Source: CAYNSX01 sp964400165 (lineage in GTDB: Bacteria; Armatimonadota; Hebobacteria; CAYNSX01). From it: 45,742 nt of DNA. Positions 15,949 through 24,356 of the stretch are shown one piece after another (the first letter of the stretch is position 1; every line of letters begins with the position of its first letter). Under the pieces are notes generated by a model. The model was not told the DNA's origin. It made no database searches and saw only the letters and a program-made list of their open reading frames with translations. The translations under genes and the position numbers were made by a program. The stretch spans positions 1 through 45,742 of the forward strand of contig CAYNSX010000016.1 of NCBI GenBank assembly GCA_964400165.1, written 5' to 3'.

Positions 15949-16284
15949 ATGCCGGTACCCGAAGCGAAGCGCTATGTCTATGTCTGCACGACCGACGAAG
16001 CCGAGCGGTGCGGGCAGAAGGGCGGGATCGCCGTCCTCGCCGAGTTCCGCCGCCTGCTGAAGGAACGGGGGCTGGGGAAGGACTTCAAGTGCACGCACTG
16101 CGGCTGCACCAGCCAGCACGCGGAGGGCCCGATTGTGCTGGTGGTGCCCGAGGGTATCTTCTATCGCGGAGTGCAAGCGGCGGATGTGCCCGAGATTATC
16201 GAGCAGCACCTCATCGGCGGGCAGGTGGTGGAGCGGCTGTTCCTGCGCCGCGCCGGAGATGTTACGGCGCCCGAGCCGGTCTAA
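15949..16284 (+). CDS. Thioredoxin-like [2Fe-2S] ferredoxin-family protein
   Basis: A 111-residue protein of the thioredoxin-fold [2Fe-2S] ferredoxin family. YVCTTDEAERCGQKGG gives C13 and C21. The second cluster region GCTSQHAEGPIVLVVPEG aligns with the usual GCxxxCxxGPVVVVYPDG. The third cysteine is C53, but the fourth ligand position is His 57. Additional cysteines C48 and C51 lie just before. The cluster may therefore be Cys3-His, or use an extra cysteine. FYRGVQAADVPEIIEQHL completes the domain. It starts from a leaderless promoter and is followed after 1 nt by a TlpA-type gene, so the two are co-expressed. Confidence 0.82.
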   Translation: MPVPEAKRYVYVCTTDEAERCGQKGGIAVLAEFRRLLKERGLGKDFKCTHCGCTSQHAEGPIVLVVPEGIFYRGVQAADVPEIIEQHLIGGQVVERLFLRRAGDVTAPEPV

Positions 16285-16285
16285 G

Positions 16286-16837
16286 ATGCGCCGCGCCCTC
16301 GTTGTCGCCCTCGTGTTGTCGCTGGCGGGCTGCGCGTCGAACGGCCCGAGCGGCGCCGGCCCGAGCGCGCGCATCGGCAGCGCGCGCGGAGAGGTGGCGC
16401 CGGACTTCACGCTGACTTCGCTGGACGGCGACATCGTGCAACTGTCGTCGCTGAAGGGGCAGCCGGTGTTTCTCGACTTCTGGGCGACTTGGTGCGGGCC
16501 GTGCCGCAAGTCGCTGCCGGAGACGGAGCGGCTGCGCAAAGAGTATGCGGACTCGGGCTTGCAGGTGTTCACGATCAATGTCGAAGAGACGCCGGAAGAG
16601 GTGAAGCAGTATTTAGAGTGGGCGAAGATCGAGGTGCCGGTCTTGCTCGACCGCGATGGCAGCGTCTCGAAGTCGTATCAGTTCGGCGGACTGCCGAGTT
16701 TCTTCGTGCTTGACCGCGACCATATCGTGCGGCTGCGAATAACGGGATGGGGCGACGCGGGGCCGGCGATGATTCGGGGGGAACTGCGGGCGGCCGGGGT
16801 GGAACCAGAAGTTCAGTCGGGGCCGGTGAAGCGGTGA
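16286..16837 (+). CDS. TlpA/ResA-type thioredoxin lipoprotein
   Basis: A 183-residue membrane-tethered thioredoxin. Lipobox LAGC has its cysteine at residue 16. The AhpC/TSA-Redoxin-type fold starts at VAPDFTLTSLDG (about 38) and has the redox pair WCGPC (C70, C73) and the cis-proline loop GGLPSFFVLD. Such proteins reduce disulfides outside the membrane, for example in cytochrome maturation. The ATG is 1 nt after the ferredoxin stop. The 3' end overlaps the convergent DivIC-like gene by 25 nt. Confidence 0.9.
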   Translation: MRRALVVALVLSLAGCASNGPSGAGPSARIGSARGEVAPDFTLTSLDGDIVQLSSLKGQPVFLDFWATWCGPCRKSLPETERLRKEYADSGLQVFTINVEETPEEVKQYLEWAKIEVPVLLDRDGSVSKSYQFGGLPSFFVLDRDHIVRLRITGWGDAGPAMIRGELRAAGVEPEVQSGPVKR

Positions 16838-17199
16838 CGCAGGATGTCGCGCGTCGCCTGTTGGACGATGAGCGGCCACGGGGGTGAGTCGGGAGTCTGA
16901 CTGACTGCGGGGGCCGGCTCAATGAAGCGGACCGGGCGTTCGCCCGGTTTCACATTTCCCATGCGCCGTAGGGCGGCCTCGGTGCCCTCGGGCGACTGCA
17001 AGAACTGCACTTCCGAGTCGAGTGCGGCTTGTTCGCGGGCGAGGCGGTCGTGTCGGTATTGCAAGTCGGCGAGGTCGTGGCGGTTGCGCCATAGCGCGTA
17101 GCCGGTGCGGCAGAGGTTGACGACCATCAGCGCCCCGAACAGGAGCACTGCGACCAGGGCGATCTGCTGCCAGCGCTGGGTGCGGCGGCTGGCGACCAT
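16813..17199 (-). CDS. Septum formation initiator-like protein (FtsB/DivIC family)
   Basis: A 128-residue bitopic protein. A short basic cytoplasmic N-terminus is followed by a transmembrane helix (about 14-32), then a coiled coil (about 37-70, LADLQYRHDRLAREQAALDSEV) and RRMGNVKPGE, matching the FtsB/DivIC layout. These proteins act with FtsL and FtsQ at the division septum. The ATG overlaps the pyk stop by one base (TGATG), so it is translationally coupled to pyk. The proline-rich tail is longer than usual. The 3' end overlaps the convergent TlpA-type gene. Confidence 0.75.
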   Translation of the reverse strand: MVASRRTQRWQQIALVAVLLFGALMVVNLCRTGYALWRNRHDLADLQYRHDRLAREQAALDSEVQFLQSPEGTEAALRRMGNVKPGERPVRFIEPAPAVSQTPDSPPWPLIVQQATRDILRHRFTGPD

Positions 17200-18596
17200 C
17201 ACTCGAGGGTGCTCACTTGGACAAGATTGGTGGTGCCCGGGGTGCCGATGGGCCAGCCGGTGGTGACGACGATGCGGTCGCCGCGGCGCAGGCGCAGGCG
17301 GCGGCGGGCGGCGGCGCGGGCATTGCGCAGGACGGTATCGGCGTCGGTGGTGCGCGGGGCGAGCAGGGCGTCGACGCCCCAGCACAGGGCAAGGCGGCGC
17401 CGGACGGCGTCGGAATGGGTAAGGGCGAGGATGGGTTGGCGCGGGCGGAAGCGCGAGACCATGCGGGCGGTGAAGCCGGAGGTGGTGGCGGTCAGGATGG
17501 CTTTGGCCTGCAGGTGGTGGGCGACATCCACGGTGGCGCGGCAGATGGCCTCGGTGATGGAGGCGTCGGCGTGGTCATGGCGCGGGGCGGTGTGCTCGAT
17601 GTGGCGCTCGGTGCCGGTCACGATGCGGGCCATGGCGCGGACGGCCTCGACCGGGTAGCAGCCCTTGGCGGTCTCGGCGGAGAGCATGACGGCGTCGGTG
17701 CCGTCGAGGATGGCGTTGGCGACATCGGAGGCTTCGGCGCGGGTGGGCTGCGGGTTCATCGTCATCGATTCGAGCATCTGCGTGGCGGTGATGACGGGTT
17801 TTCCGAGGCGGTTGGCGACGGCGATCATGCGCTTCTGCAAGAGCGGAACGCGCTCGAAGCCGACGGCGATGCCGAGGTCGCCGCGGGCGACCATGACGCC
17901 GTCGGCGGCGGCGATGAGGTCGTCGAGGTGCTCGCAGGCCTCGCGGTTTTCAATCTTGGCGATGACGGGCGTGCGGGCGCCGGCGCGGGCGATGGCGCGC
18001 TGCACCTGGCGAATGTCTGCGGCCGATCGCACGAACGACATCGCCACCCAGTCCACCCCCTCTTCGAGGCCGAAGCGCAGGTCACGGCGGTCTTTGGCGG
18101 TGAAGGCGCGGGGCGCACGGACGGCATCGGGGAGATAGACGCCCATCCGGGAGGAGAGTTCGCCGTCGTTCTGCGCCCGGGCGATCAGGCGGGGGCCGGC
18201 GCGGCGCTGCACGCGAAAGGCGAGCGCGCCGTCGGCGACGAGGAACCGGGCGCCGGCGCGCAGGCCGGCGGCGGCCAGGTCGGGAAAGGGAATGTCGCCG
18301 TCGCGGGCGGGGCCGGCGGTGAAAGTCACGGTGTCGCCCGCGGCGACGCGCACCGGGCCGTTGGCGAGATCGCCGAGGCGCGGCTTGACGCCGCCGAGGT
18401 CGAGCAGAATGGCGATGGGCCGGTCGAAGGCCTTGGCGAGGCGGCGGACGGCGCGGATGCGGCGGCGGTGGTCGGCGTGGGTGCCGTGCGACAGGTTGAG
18501 GCGGACGACATCGGCGCCGGCGCGCAGTACTTGGCGCAGAACCGCGGGGGTATCGGTGGCGGGGCCGAGGGTGGCAACGATTTTCGTTCGGCGCAT
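17199..18596 (-). CDS. pyk: Pyruvate kinase
   Basis: A 465-residue pyruvate kinase, the last step of glycolysis (phosphoenolpyruvate plus ADP to pyruvate plus ATP). TKIVATLGPATDT opens the barrel, VRLNLSHG (32-38) follows, VIAKIEN holds the catalytic lysine, and ITATQMLESMTMNPQPTRAE and DAVMLSAETAKGCYP are the family signatures. The B-domain entry reads LDLGGVKPR where most family members have LDxxGPKIR. The C-terminal domain is complete. A TATCCT -10 box lies 8 nt before the ATG. It is coupled to the downstream DivIC-like gene. Confidence 0.95.
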   Translation of the reverse strand: MRRTKIVATLGPATDTPAVLRQVLRAGADVVRLNLSHGTHADHRRRIRAVRRLAKAFDRPIAILLDLGGVKPRLGDLANGPVRVAAGDTVTFTAGPARDGDIPFPDLAAAGLRAGARFLVADGALAFRVQRRAGPRLIARAQNDGELSSRMGVYLPDAVRAPRAFTAKDRRDLRFGLEEGVDWVAMSFVRSAADIRQVQRAIARAGARTPVIAKIENREACEHLDDLIAAADGVMVARGDLGIAVGFERVPLLQKRMIAVANRLGKPVITATQMLESMTMNPQPTRAEASDVANAILDGTDAVMLSAETAKGCYPVEAVRAMARIVTGTERHIEHTAPRHDHADASITEAICRATVDVAHHLQAKAILTATTSGFTARMVSRFRPRQPILALTHSDAVRRRLALCWGVDALLAPRTTDADTVLRNARAAARRRLRLRRGDRIVVTTGWPIGTPGTTNLVQVSTLE

Positions 18597-18604
18597 TGAA
18601 GGTC

Positions 18605-18610
18605 AGGATA
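18605..18610 (-). promoter_or_regulatory. -10 box TATCCT for pyk
   Basis: TATCCT lies 8 nt before the ATG at 18596 on the minus strand. The leader would be 0-2 nt and there is no Shine-Dalgarno. Confidence 0.45.
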
Positions 18611-18611
18611 A

Positions 18612-18999
18612 TCGGAAAAGAGGAAAAGAGGAAAAGCGAACCCTCTCCCCAACCTGGGCGCGCAGTGATGCACAAGTTGAAGTCGCCCCTCGGCTCCGCT
18701 CGGGGTAAACCCCTCTCCCATGTACATGGGAGAGGGGAGGGGGGAGAGGGTTGAGGGCGCCCCGACTTCAGTCGAGGGCGCAAGACCACTAGCCGTGTCT
18801 GTGTGATTCAGCCCGGCACTTCAGTGCCGGGCACGAGCAGCGCGCCCGATGGCACCCCACCCCTGACCTCCCACTTCGCCAAGGCTTCGTGGGACAAGCC
18901 TCCCCGTACAGGGGGAGGGGGGGACGATCACGACCTCACCCCCGGCCCCTCGACTTCGCTCGGGGTAAACCCCTCTCCGTCACACGGAGAGGGGAGCAA
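18612..18999. repeat. Intergenic repeat cluster between pyk and the propeller gene
   Basis: No gene. It holds GAGGAAAAGAG words; CCCCTCTCCCATGTACATGGGAGAGGGG with a nested CCTCGGCTCCGCTCGGGG module upstream (a near copy lies at 21645-21710); a GCCCGGCACTTCAGTGCCGGGC hairpin; a CTTCGCCAAGGCTTCG module inside a CCTCCCC...GGGGAGG-type element; and CCCCTCTCCGTCACACGGAGAGGGG. Confidence 0.75.
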
Positions 19000-19026
19000 C
19001 TAGAGCGGCAAGCCAGAGGCGCGGGG
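19000..19026 (-). pseudogene. Possible displaced 3' end of an SLH gene
   Basis: The minus strand reads PRASGLPL-stop (TAG). The SLH protein 2.7 kb away ends TRAAGLPL-stop (TAA) at 21709. Six of eight residues match, with a silent leucine change and a stop swap. It begins at the codon after the stop of the 842-aa gene, in the same frame. The match is short and may be chance. Confidence 0.35.
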
Positions 19027-21555
19027 TTAGGGGCGAAGTCGGCGAAGTCCGCGCACGATATACAGTCCGTCGCGTTTCTCGAAGGCGAGCGCGTCGCCGT
19101 CGGGAGACCAGCCGAATATGCTGGTCGCAAACTGTGACAAGGTGATCAGGGCCGGCGACCGCGGCAGCGCGATCTGCAGCCGTGCGCCTTCAACATAGGC
19201 GAGCAAGGCGCCGTCGGGTGACACGGCGCAGGCGGTGCCGGCGAAGGAGAGCAGGCGGGTGGCATGGATGGCGGGCTTCACCTCCCAAATGTCTGTCCAA
19301 TCGCCTTCAGTGCGCTTGAAGGTGACCGTGCCTTGGCGGACGGCGAGAATGGCACCGCGCAATTGCTCGTCGGTCGTGGTTTCTCCAGTCCGCGTGTTGA
19401 AGACCATGAGTCGCTGGCCCGTCCCGCCCGGCGTCCAGACCAGCAGGCGCTCGGCATCCAGCCAGCGGATGTCAGACGAGGAGACGGCGCGGCCGTCCGC
19501 CAGAGCGCCGGTGGCCGGGTCGATCCAGTACAGTGTTTCCTTGTTTTCACCGGCCGGATCGGTGAGGACGAGCGCCAGGCGCGATCCATCCGGCGCCCAC
19601 GAGATGCCATAACATCCGCCGGTCAAGGGAAGCCGGAGTGTGGATTGCCCGGCGAGAGCCATAATGACCAAAGTGTATTGGGGTGGTGTCGTCGGGTCGT
19701 CATACTGATCACTCGTCTCGATGTATGCAATGCGGTCGGAGGCGGGCGACCAGGTGGGTTGAGACCAACTCAACGAGAAGTCCGATGGCTCCATTTCGCT
19801 ACCCGCGGGAGGCGGTTTGTGCACGGCGAGTTCCCTTACGACGGCGCCGGTCGCGTCCAGCAGGACCAGGCCAACCGATCCGGAGAGATCGGAGATTCTC
19901 GCCGCAATCCAGCGTCCGTTCGGGCTCCAGGCGGCCTCGAAGACGAAAGGCGCCCACTCCGGGCCGATCTCGCGCGGCTCTTTCCAGCCGAAGCGCCAGA
20001 CGCTGGCGTGGGACTCGCCTGACCCCGGCCCCGAGAATTGCACCAGCAGGGCGTCCGAAGTGGGACTCCACACGGTGCGGTTGCTGGTCCACCGGCGGAG
20101 ACGCTGCTGTGGGAATTGTCTTTCGTCGGCGCTCAAGGCGGGGCCGGAGATGACGGCTGTGGGGCGACCGCCGGAGGCCAGACCGAGGACATGATCCGCG
20201 TCTACTTCGATGATTGCCTCGCTATACGGAACGGACTCGAGACGAATAGTGACCGGGGCGTTCGCGTCGCGTCGGTAAAGCGTGATGTGGTCGTGCCGCG
20301 CCAGTTCGGCGCCTTCGGGGCTGCGCAGCACGATTTCGACCAGGGCGGTCGGCTCGTTCCCGACATTCCGCAGCGTCACTTCGGTGACGGCTAGCCCTTC
20401 GACCGACGAGACCTTGGTGTCCTCGATGGCGACGGCGGCGCGGCCCTGGCCGAGCGCACCGTACACCCGGATGACGCCATCGCTGCCCCACGCCGCCCAA
20501 CGGCCATCGTTGCTGGCGGCGAACAGGCGAGTCGTAGTCGGAAGCGCCACGCGATGATAGAAAATCTGCAGCCCGTCGCTAGTCACGCGGCCGACGGCGA
20601 GCACGCGGGTGGCGGGCAGGAAGGCCAGGCCGGAATTGGCGCCCCCCTGGGACAAGTCCGCTTCGTTCAACTCTCCGCCGAGGGGGAAACCGAGGATCTC
20701 CGTGCCGGCGGCGCCATCAACTTCCCCGGCCACGGGATTCTCAATGGGCAACGCGGATTCCCACAGAGACTGCAGCGAAGCATCTCTCACCGTGACCAGA
20801 ATCCCAGCCCGGCCATTGGGCACGCTGCGGCCACCCGTGGTGCACACAAGGAGCCGCTGGGATTCGCCAGCCGGGTCGTTCCATCCGAGCAAGCGGAAGG
20901 GAAAGCCCACCTCGCGCAGATCGCTGTCATTCCAGGGGATGGTCGTTTCCAACCGCCAGTTCGTCCCGTCGGCGGAGTGGAAGACTTCGATTCGCGGTGG
21001 CGGTGATGCCGGCCCCCTCCAAATCGCGATGTGGCGCAGGCCCGTCCCATCGAATTGCACGGTGGTCAACGGGAAGTCGACAGTCACCGATCCTCGTTCG
21101 GCAAGTGCGCCGTCACGCCATTCCACTGTGGTCCCCTGCGCTCCGCGCTCGAGCAGGAGCAGTTCCTTGGCGCCCGCTGCCGGTCGCCCGAGATTCCACA
21201 GGGCGTTGCCACCAGGTGTTCGTCCGGCTTCGCGCAGACCCGTGGCGGCGAATTCGAACACGATGAGCACACTGGCGGGGGTCAGCGCGAGGAGTTCTGG
21301 CTGGTCGTCGCCGAGCACATCGGCGAAGACTAGCTTGGGCACGACGGGATCGTGGAAGTACTTGGCCGCGGACACTGCAGCGAGCAGCGGGGGCGCGGCA
21401 GAGGGCCGGTCGAGATCGGTGGTGGATGGAGCGCTTCCGAGGGTGAGCAGGGGGAGCGCCGTCGTGGTGGCGACCACCGCCCAATTCGCGACGAGAGGTC
21501 GTCGCGTTGTGCGACGAACGCGTGGCCGCGGCCGTTCAGTCATTGGTGAACCCAT
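19027..21555 (-). CDS. Membrane-anchored beta-propeller (PD40/TolB-like) protein, 842 aa
   Basis: One hydrophobic segment near the N-terminus (about 20-42) anchors or exports this large protein. The C-terminal half has WD40-like PD40 repeats: WSPNGRWIAARI, SWAPDGSRLALVL, VSPDGALLAYVEG and WSPDGDALAFEK. The N-terminal half (about 60-370) also looks like propeller blades (ADVLGDDQPELLALTP, VAGEVDGAAGTEILGF) as in FG-GAP/VCBS proteins. A CARDB-like stretch lies near residue 385-440 (VTEVTLRNVGNEPTALVEIVL). It probably binds protein or glycan at the cell surface; the ligand is unknown. I chose the ATG at 21555 because TATAAT lies 7 nt before it. Confidence 0.8.
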   Translation of the reverse strand: MGSPMTERPRPRVRRTTRRPLVANWAVVATTTALPLLTLGSAPSTTDLDRPSAAPPLLAAVSAAKYFHDPVVPKLVFADVLGDDQPELLALTPASVLIVFEFAATGLREAGRTPGGNALWNLGRPAAGAKELLLLERGAQGTTVEWRDGALAERGSVTVDFPLTTVQFDGTGLRHIAIWRGPASPPPRIEVFHSADGTNWRLETTIPWNDSDLREVGFPFRLLGWNDPAGESQRLLVCTTGGRSVPNGRAGILVTVRDASLQSLWESALPIENPVAGEVDGAAGTEILGFPLGGELNEADLSQGGANSGLAFLPATRVLAVGRVTSDGLQIFYHRVALPTTTRLFAASNDGRWAAWGSDGVIRVYGALGQGRAAVAIEDTKVSSVEGLAVTEVTLRNVGNEPTALVEIVLRSPEGAELARHDHITLYRRDANAPVTIRLESVPYSEAIIEVDADHVLGLASGGRPTAVISGPALSADERQFPQQRLRRWTSNRTVWSPTSDALLVQFSGPGSGESHASVWRFGWKEPREIGPEWAPFVFEAAWSPNGRWIAARISDLSGSVGLVLLDATGAVVRELAVHKPPPAGSEMEPSDFSLSWSQPTWSPASDRIAYIETSDQYDDPTTPPQYTLVIMALAGQSTLRLPLTGGCYGISWAPDGSRLALVLTDPAGENKETLYWIDPATGALADGRAVSSSDIRWLDAERLLVWTPGGTGQRLMVFNTRTGETTTDEQLRGAILAVRQGTVTFKRTEGDWTDIWEVKPAIHATRLLSFAGTACAVSPDGALLAYVEGARLQIALPRSPALITLSQFATSIFGWSPDGDALAFEKRDGLYIVRGLRRLRP

Positions 21556-21562
21556 CGAATCG

Positions 21563-21568
21563 ATTATA
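21563..21568 (-). promoter_or_regulatory. -10 box TATAAT, leaderless start of the 842-aa gene
   Basis: A perfect TATAAT lies 7 nt before the ATG at 21555 on the minus strand. No Shine-Dalgarno fits in between. Confidence 0.6.
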
Positions 21569-21708
21569 CGCAGGCGCGGCGGGCGGCAAGTTGTTCAGAA
21601 CGGCAGGTGGGCGGCGCGGGTGTCCCTCACCCCGGCTTCGCCCCTCGACCGCGCTCGGGGCAAGGCACCCCTCTCCCATGTACATGGGAGAGGGGAGGGG
21701 GGAGAGGG

Positions 21709-22428
21709 TTAGAGCGGGAGGCCGGCGGCGCGGGTGATGAAGACAGCGAGTTGGGCGCGGGTGACGCTGATGCGGGGGCGGAACTTGCCGTCGGCGAAGC
21801 CGCTCACCAAGCCCTTGGACTTGGCGTACTCGACAAAACGGTACAGCCCGAAGTCGCAGGGGACATCGGGGAAGGTCTCGCTGCCGCAGGGGGGCGGGAC
21901 GAAGGCGGCGAGGTCGTGGTCGCTCAAGTCCACGAGGCGCGAGAGGACGACCGCGACGGCGCCGCGGCTGATGGGTTCTTCACCGTCGAAGTACTCGGCA
22001 TAGGTCTCTTTCATCAGGTTGTGGTTGACGCAGTACATGATGAACTTGTAGAAGGCGTCGGTGCAGTGGACATCAATGAAGCCCTCGAATTTGCACGGCG
22101 GCGGCGTGTACGAGGCGAAGTCGCCGAGGACGCGGTCGGCGGCGCGGGCGACGAGCACCGCGGTCTCTTCGCGGAGCACCAGCCGGTCGGGGCGGAAGGT
22201 GCCGTCGGGGAAGCCGGAAATGAACCCGGCATCGGCGGCGGCCTCGATGAAACGAAAGGCGAAGTGGGTGCAGGGGACATCAGGGAAGGTCGGCACGCAA
22301 TCGAGCGGGACGATGAGCCGCGACGCGCCGGCCGGGTTGCGGGTGGACGCGGTTGCCGCGTGTGATGACATGATTGTGGCGAGGCAGATGACACATAACA
22401 GGACGGTGCGGGCGCGTGCAAACGACAT
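21709..22428 (-). CDS. Exported protein made of three S-layer homology (SLH) domains
   Basis: A 239-residue protein with a signal peptide (cleavage probably after about residue 28) followed by three SLH-like repeats: FPDVPCTHFAFRFIEAAADAG with GFPDGTFRPDRLVLREE; FIDVHCTDAFYKFIMYCVN; and FPDVPCDFGLYRFVEYAKSKG with GFADGKFRPRISVTRAQLAVF. SLH domains bind cell-wall polymers and hold surface proteins. Each repeat has paired cysteines, one before and one in DVPC or DVHC, so disulfides are likely. There is no other domain, so it may be a wall-associated structural piece. GGGAGG precedes the ATG at 22428. Confidence 0.88.
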   Translation of the reverse strand: MSFARARTVLLCVICLATIMSSHAATASTRNPAGASRLIVPLDCVPTFPDVPCTHFAFRFIEAAADAGFISGFPDGTFRPDRLVLREETAVLVARAADRVLGDFASYTPPPCKFEGFIDVHCTDAFYKFIMYCVNHNLMKETYAEYFDGEEPISRGAVAVVLSRLVDLSDHDLAAFVPPPCGSETFPDVPCDFGLYRFVEYAKSKGLVSGFADGKFRPRISVTRAQLAVFITRAAGLPL

Positions 22429-22492
22429 CGCAACCTCCCAAGCCGGGGTGCGGTGTGGATTCGGTACGCGGTGCGGGGCTTCCTGCGGGGGC

Positions 22493-23821
22493 CTACTCGC
22501 TCTCGAAAGGGTGACGGGCGGGGGGGCGGTGCAAGTTATAGAAACTGCGGGGGCCGTCGAAGCGGCCGGAGCCGCCGAGTTCTTCTTCGATGCGGAGCAA
22601 TTGGTTGTACTTGACGACGCGCTCGCCGCGGCAGGGGGCGCCGGCTTTGATCTGGCCGAGGTTGAGGCCGACGGCAAGGTCGCTGATGGTGGTGTCGTCG
22701 GTTTCGCCGGAGCGGTGGGACATCACGGTGGTGTAGCCGGCCTGCTTGGCGCGCTCGACGGCGGCGATGGTTTCGGTGAGGGTGCCAATCTGATTGGGCT
22801 TGATGAGGATGCTGTTGGCGACGCCCGCTTCGATGCCGCGCTCGAGGCGGTCGAGGTTGGTGACGAACAGGTCGTCGCCGACGAGTTGCACGCGGCGGCC
22901 GAGGGCGTCAGTGAGCAGCCGCCAGCCCTCCCAGTCGTCTTCGGCGAGGCCGTCCTCGATGGAGATGATGGGAAACTGTTCGATCAGTTTCTCGTAATAG
23001 GGCACCAGCGCCTCGGCGGTGCGGTCAACACCCTCGCCGGCGAAGCGGTAGACGCCGTCGCGGTAGAGTTCGGTGGCGGCGACATCGAGGCCGAGGGCGA
23101 TGTCGCGGCCCGGCTCGTAGCCCGCCTTCTGGATGGACTCGAGGAGCAGGCCGAGCGCCGCTTCGGCGCCGGGGAGGTCGGGGGCGAAGCCGCCCTCGTC
23201 GCCGACGCCGGTGCTCAAGCCGCGGGCGAGCAGGGCGTCCTTGAGGGCGTGATAGGTCTCGACGCCCATCCGCAGCGCCTCGCTGAAACTGCCGGCGCCG
23301 AGGGGGATGAGCATAAACTCCTGGATGTCGATGGCGTTGTCGGCGTGGCGGCCGCCGTTGATGACATTGAGCATCGGGACGGGCAGCAGGCGCGCGGCGG
23401 GGCCACCGAGGTAGCGATACAGGGGGAGGCGGAGCGACTGCGCGGCGGCCCGGGCGCAGGCGAGCGAGACGCCGAGAATGGCGTTGACGCCGAGCTTGGA
23501 TTTGTTCGGCGTGCCGTCGAGGTCGAGCATCACCTGGTCGATGGCGGACTGCAGCGTGACATCGAGGCCGAGGATTTCGGGGGCGATGGTCTCGCCGACG
23601 GCATCCACCGCGCGTTGGACGCCCTTGCCGCGGAAGCGGGCTTCGTTCTCGTCACGGAGTTCGAGGGCTTCGAGGGAGCCGGTCGAAGCGCCGGAGGGGA
23701 CGCCAGCGCGCCCGAAGGCCCCATCGTCGACGAAGACATCGACTTCGAGGGTGGGGTTGCCGCGCGAATCGAGGATTTCGCGGGCGGCGATGCCGACGAT
23801 GACGGCGGGGTCGTTGGACAT
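22493..23821 (-). CDS. eno: Enolase
   Basis: A 442-residue enolase, converting 2-phosphoglycerate to phosphoenolpyruvate. AREILDSRGNPTLEVDV opens the N-terminal domain and GVPSGASTGSLEALELRD forms the substrate loop. GDEGGFAPDL, SIEDGLAEDDWEGW, ILIKPNQIGTLTET and SHRSGETDDTTISDLAVG carry the catalytic and magnesium-binding residues. The length is typical, with a few extra C-terminal residues. AGGA lies about 10 nt before the ATG. With pyk on the same strand 4 kb downstream it covers the last two steps of glycolysis. Confidence 0.97.
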   Translation of the reverse strand: MSNDPAVIVGIAAREILDSRGNPTLEVDVFVDDGAFGRAGVPSGASTGSLEALELRDENEARFRGKGVQRAVDAVGETIAPEILGLDVTLQSAIDQVMLDLDGTPNKSKLGVNAILGVSLACARAAAQSLRLPLYRYLGGPAARLLPVPMLNVINGGRHADNAIDIQEFMLIPLGAGSFSEALRMGVETYHALKDALLARGLSTGVGDEGGFAPDLPGAEAALGLLLESIQKAGYEPGRDIALGLDVAATELYRDGVYRFAGEGVDRTAEALVPYYEKLIEQFPIISIEDGLAEDDWEGWRLLTDALGRRVQLVGDDLFVTNLDRLERGIEAGVANSILIKPNQIGTLTETIAAVERAKQAGYTTVMSHRSGETDDTTISDLAVGLNLGQIKAGAPCRGERVVKYNQLLRIEEELGGSGRFDGPRSFYNLHRPPARHPFESE

Positions 23822-23940
23822 GCGACTGGGTCCTAGTATCCGCGCGCGGGCGGGGCGGTCAAGCGGGGTGAAGAATCGTCAGCGGCGTCCCTCGACGCTG
23901 CTCCCTTCGACCTAGCTCAGGGCAAGCAGGATCGCCGAGA

Positions 23941-24180
23941 CTACCGGCGGCGCGAGGGGGAGGGGCGGGTGAGCGAACCATCGCCATTGGAGGGGCCGTT
24001 GTCGCCCGAGGTGCGCTGCTGCTCTTCGATCCAGCGGTTGAGGACTTCCCGGTCGAAGCGCCAACTGCCGCCGACCTTGAAGGCGGGAATCTTGCCCGCC
24101 TGCGCGAGCCGGTAAATGGTCATCCGGTTCATTCGCAGGTAAGCCGCCGTTTCTCGAACCGTCAGTATGCGGTGTTCCAT
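23941..24180 (-). CDS. Excisionase/AlpA-type helix-turn-helix protein
   Basis: A 79-residue DNA-binding protein. LTVRETAAYLRMNRMTIYRLAQAGKIPAFKVG (about 5-36) is the winged helix-turn-helix of the HTH_17/MerR-like excisionase class, followed by SWRFDREVLNRWIEEQQ. A 25-residue polar tail follows. The ATG at 24180 has GGAG 6 nt upstream. Such small proteins serve either as recombination directionality factors or as simple regulators. No integrase or phage gene is adjacent, so a stand-alone regulator is more likely. It is divergent from the zinc-ribbon/TPR gene. Confidence 0.85.
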   Translation of the reverse strand: MEHRILTVRETAAYLRMNRMTIYRLAQAGKIPAFKVGGSWRFDREVLNRWIEEQQRTSGDNGPSNGDGSLTRPSPSRRR

Positions 24181-24356
24181 CGTCGCTCCGGCCAGCCGTC
24201 GCACCGGCGAGGGTGCGCGTTCTTACTTGTGTATTCCACGGATACGCCCCTTTTTCTACCCGTTGTGCGCGCCTTTGCGACCTGGCCGGGATGCCCTCCG
24301 GGGTCGGAAGCGGGTAGGATACACTTAGACTCCAGCCCGTTGGGGAGGGTTTTGCG

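Noticed and set aside
23941..24180. The excisionase-type protein as a sign of a prophage or integrative element
   Set aside because: No integrase, attachment site or phage gene is nearby; neighbours are core genes.
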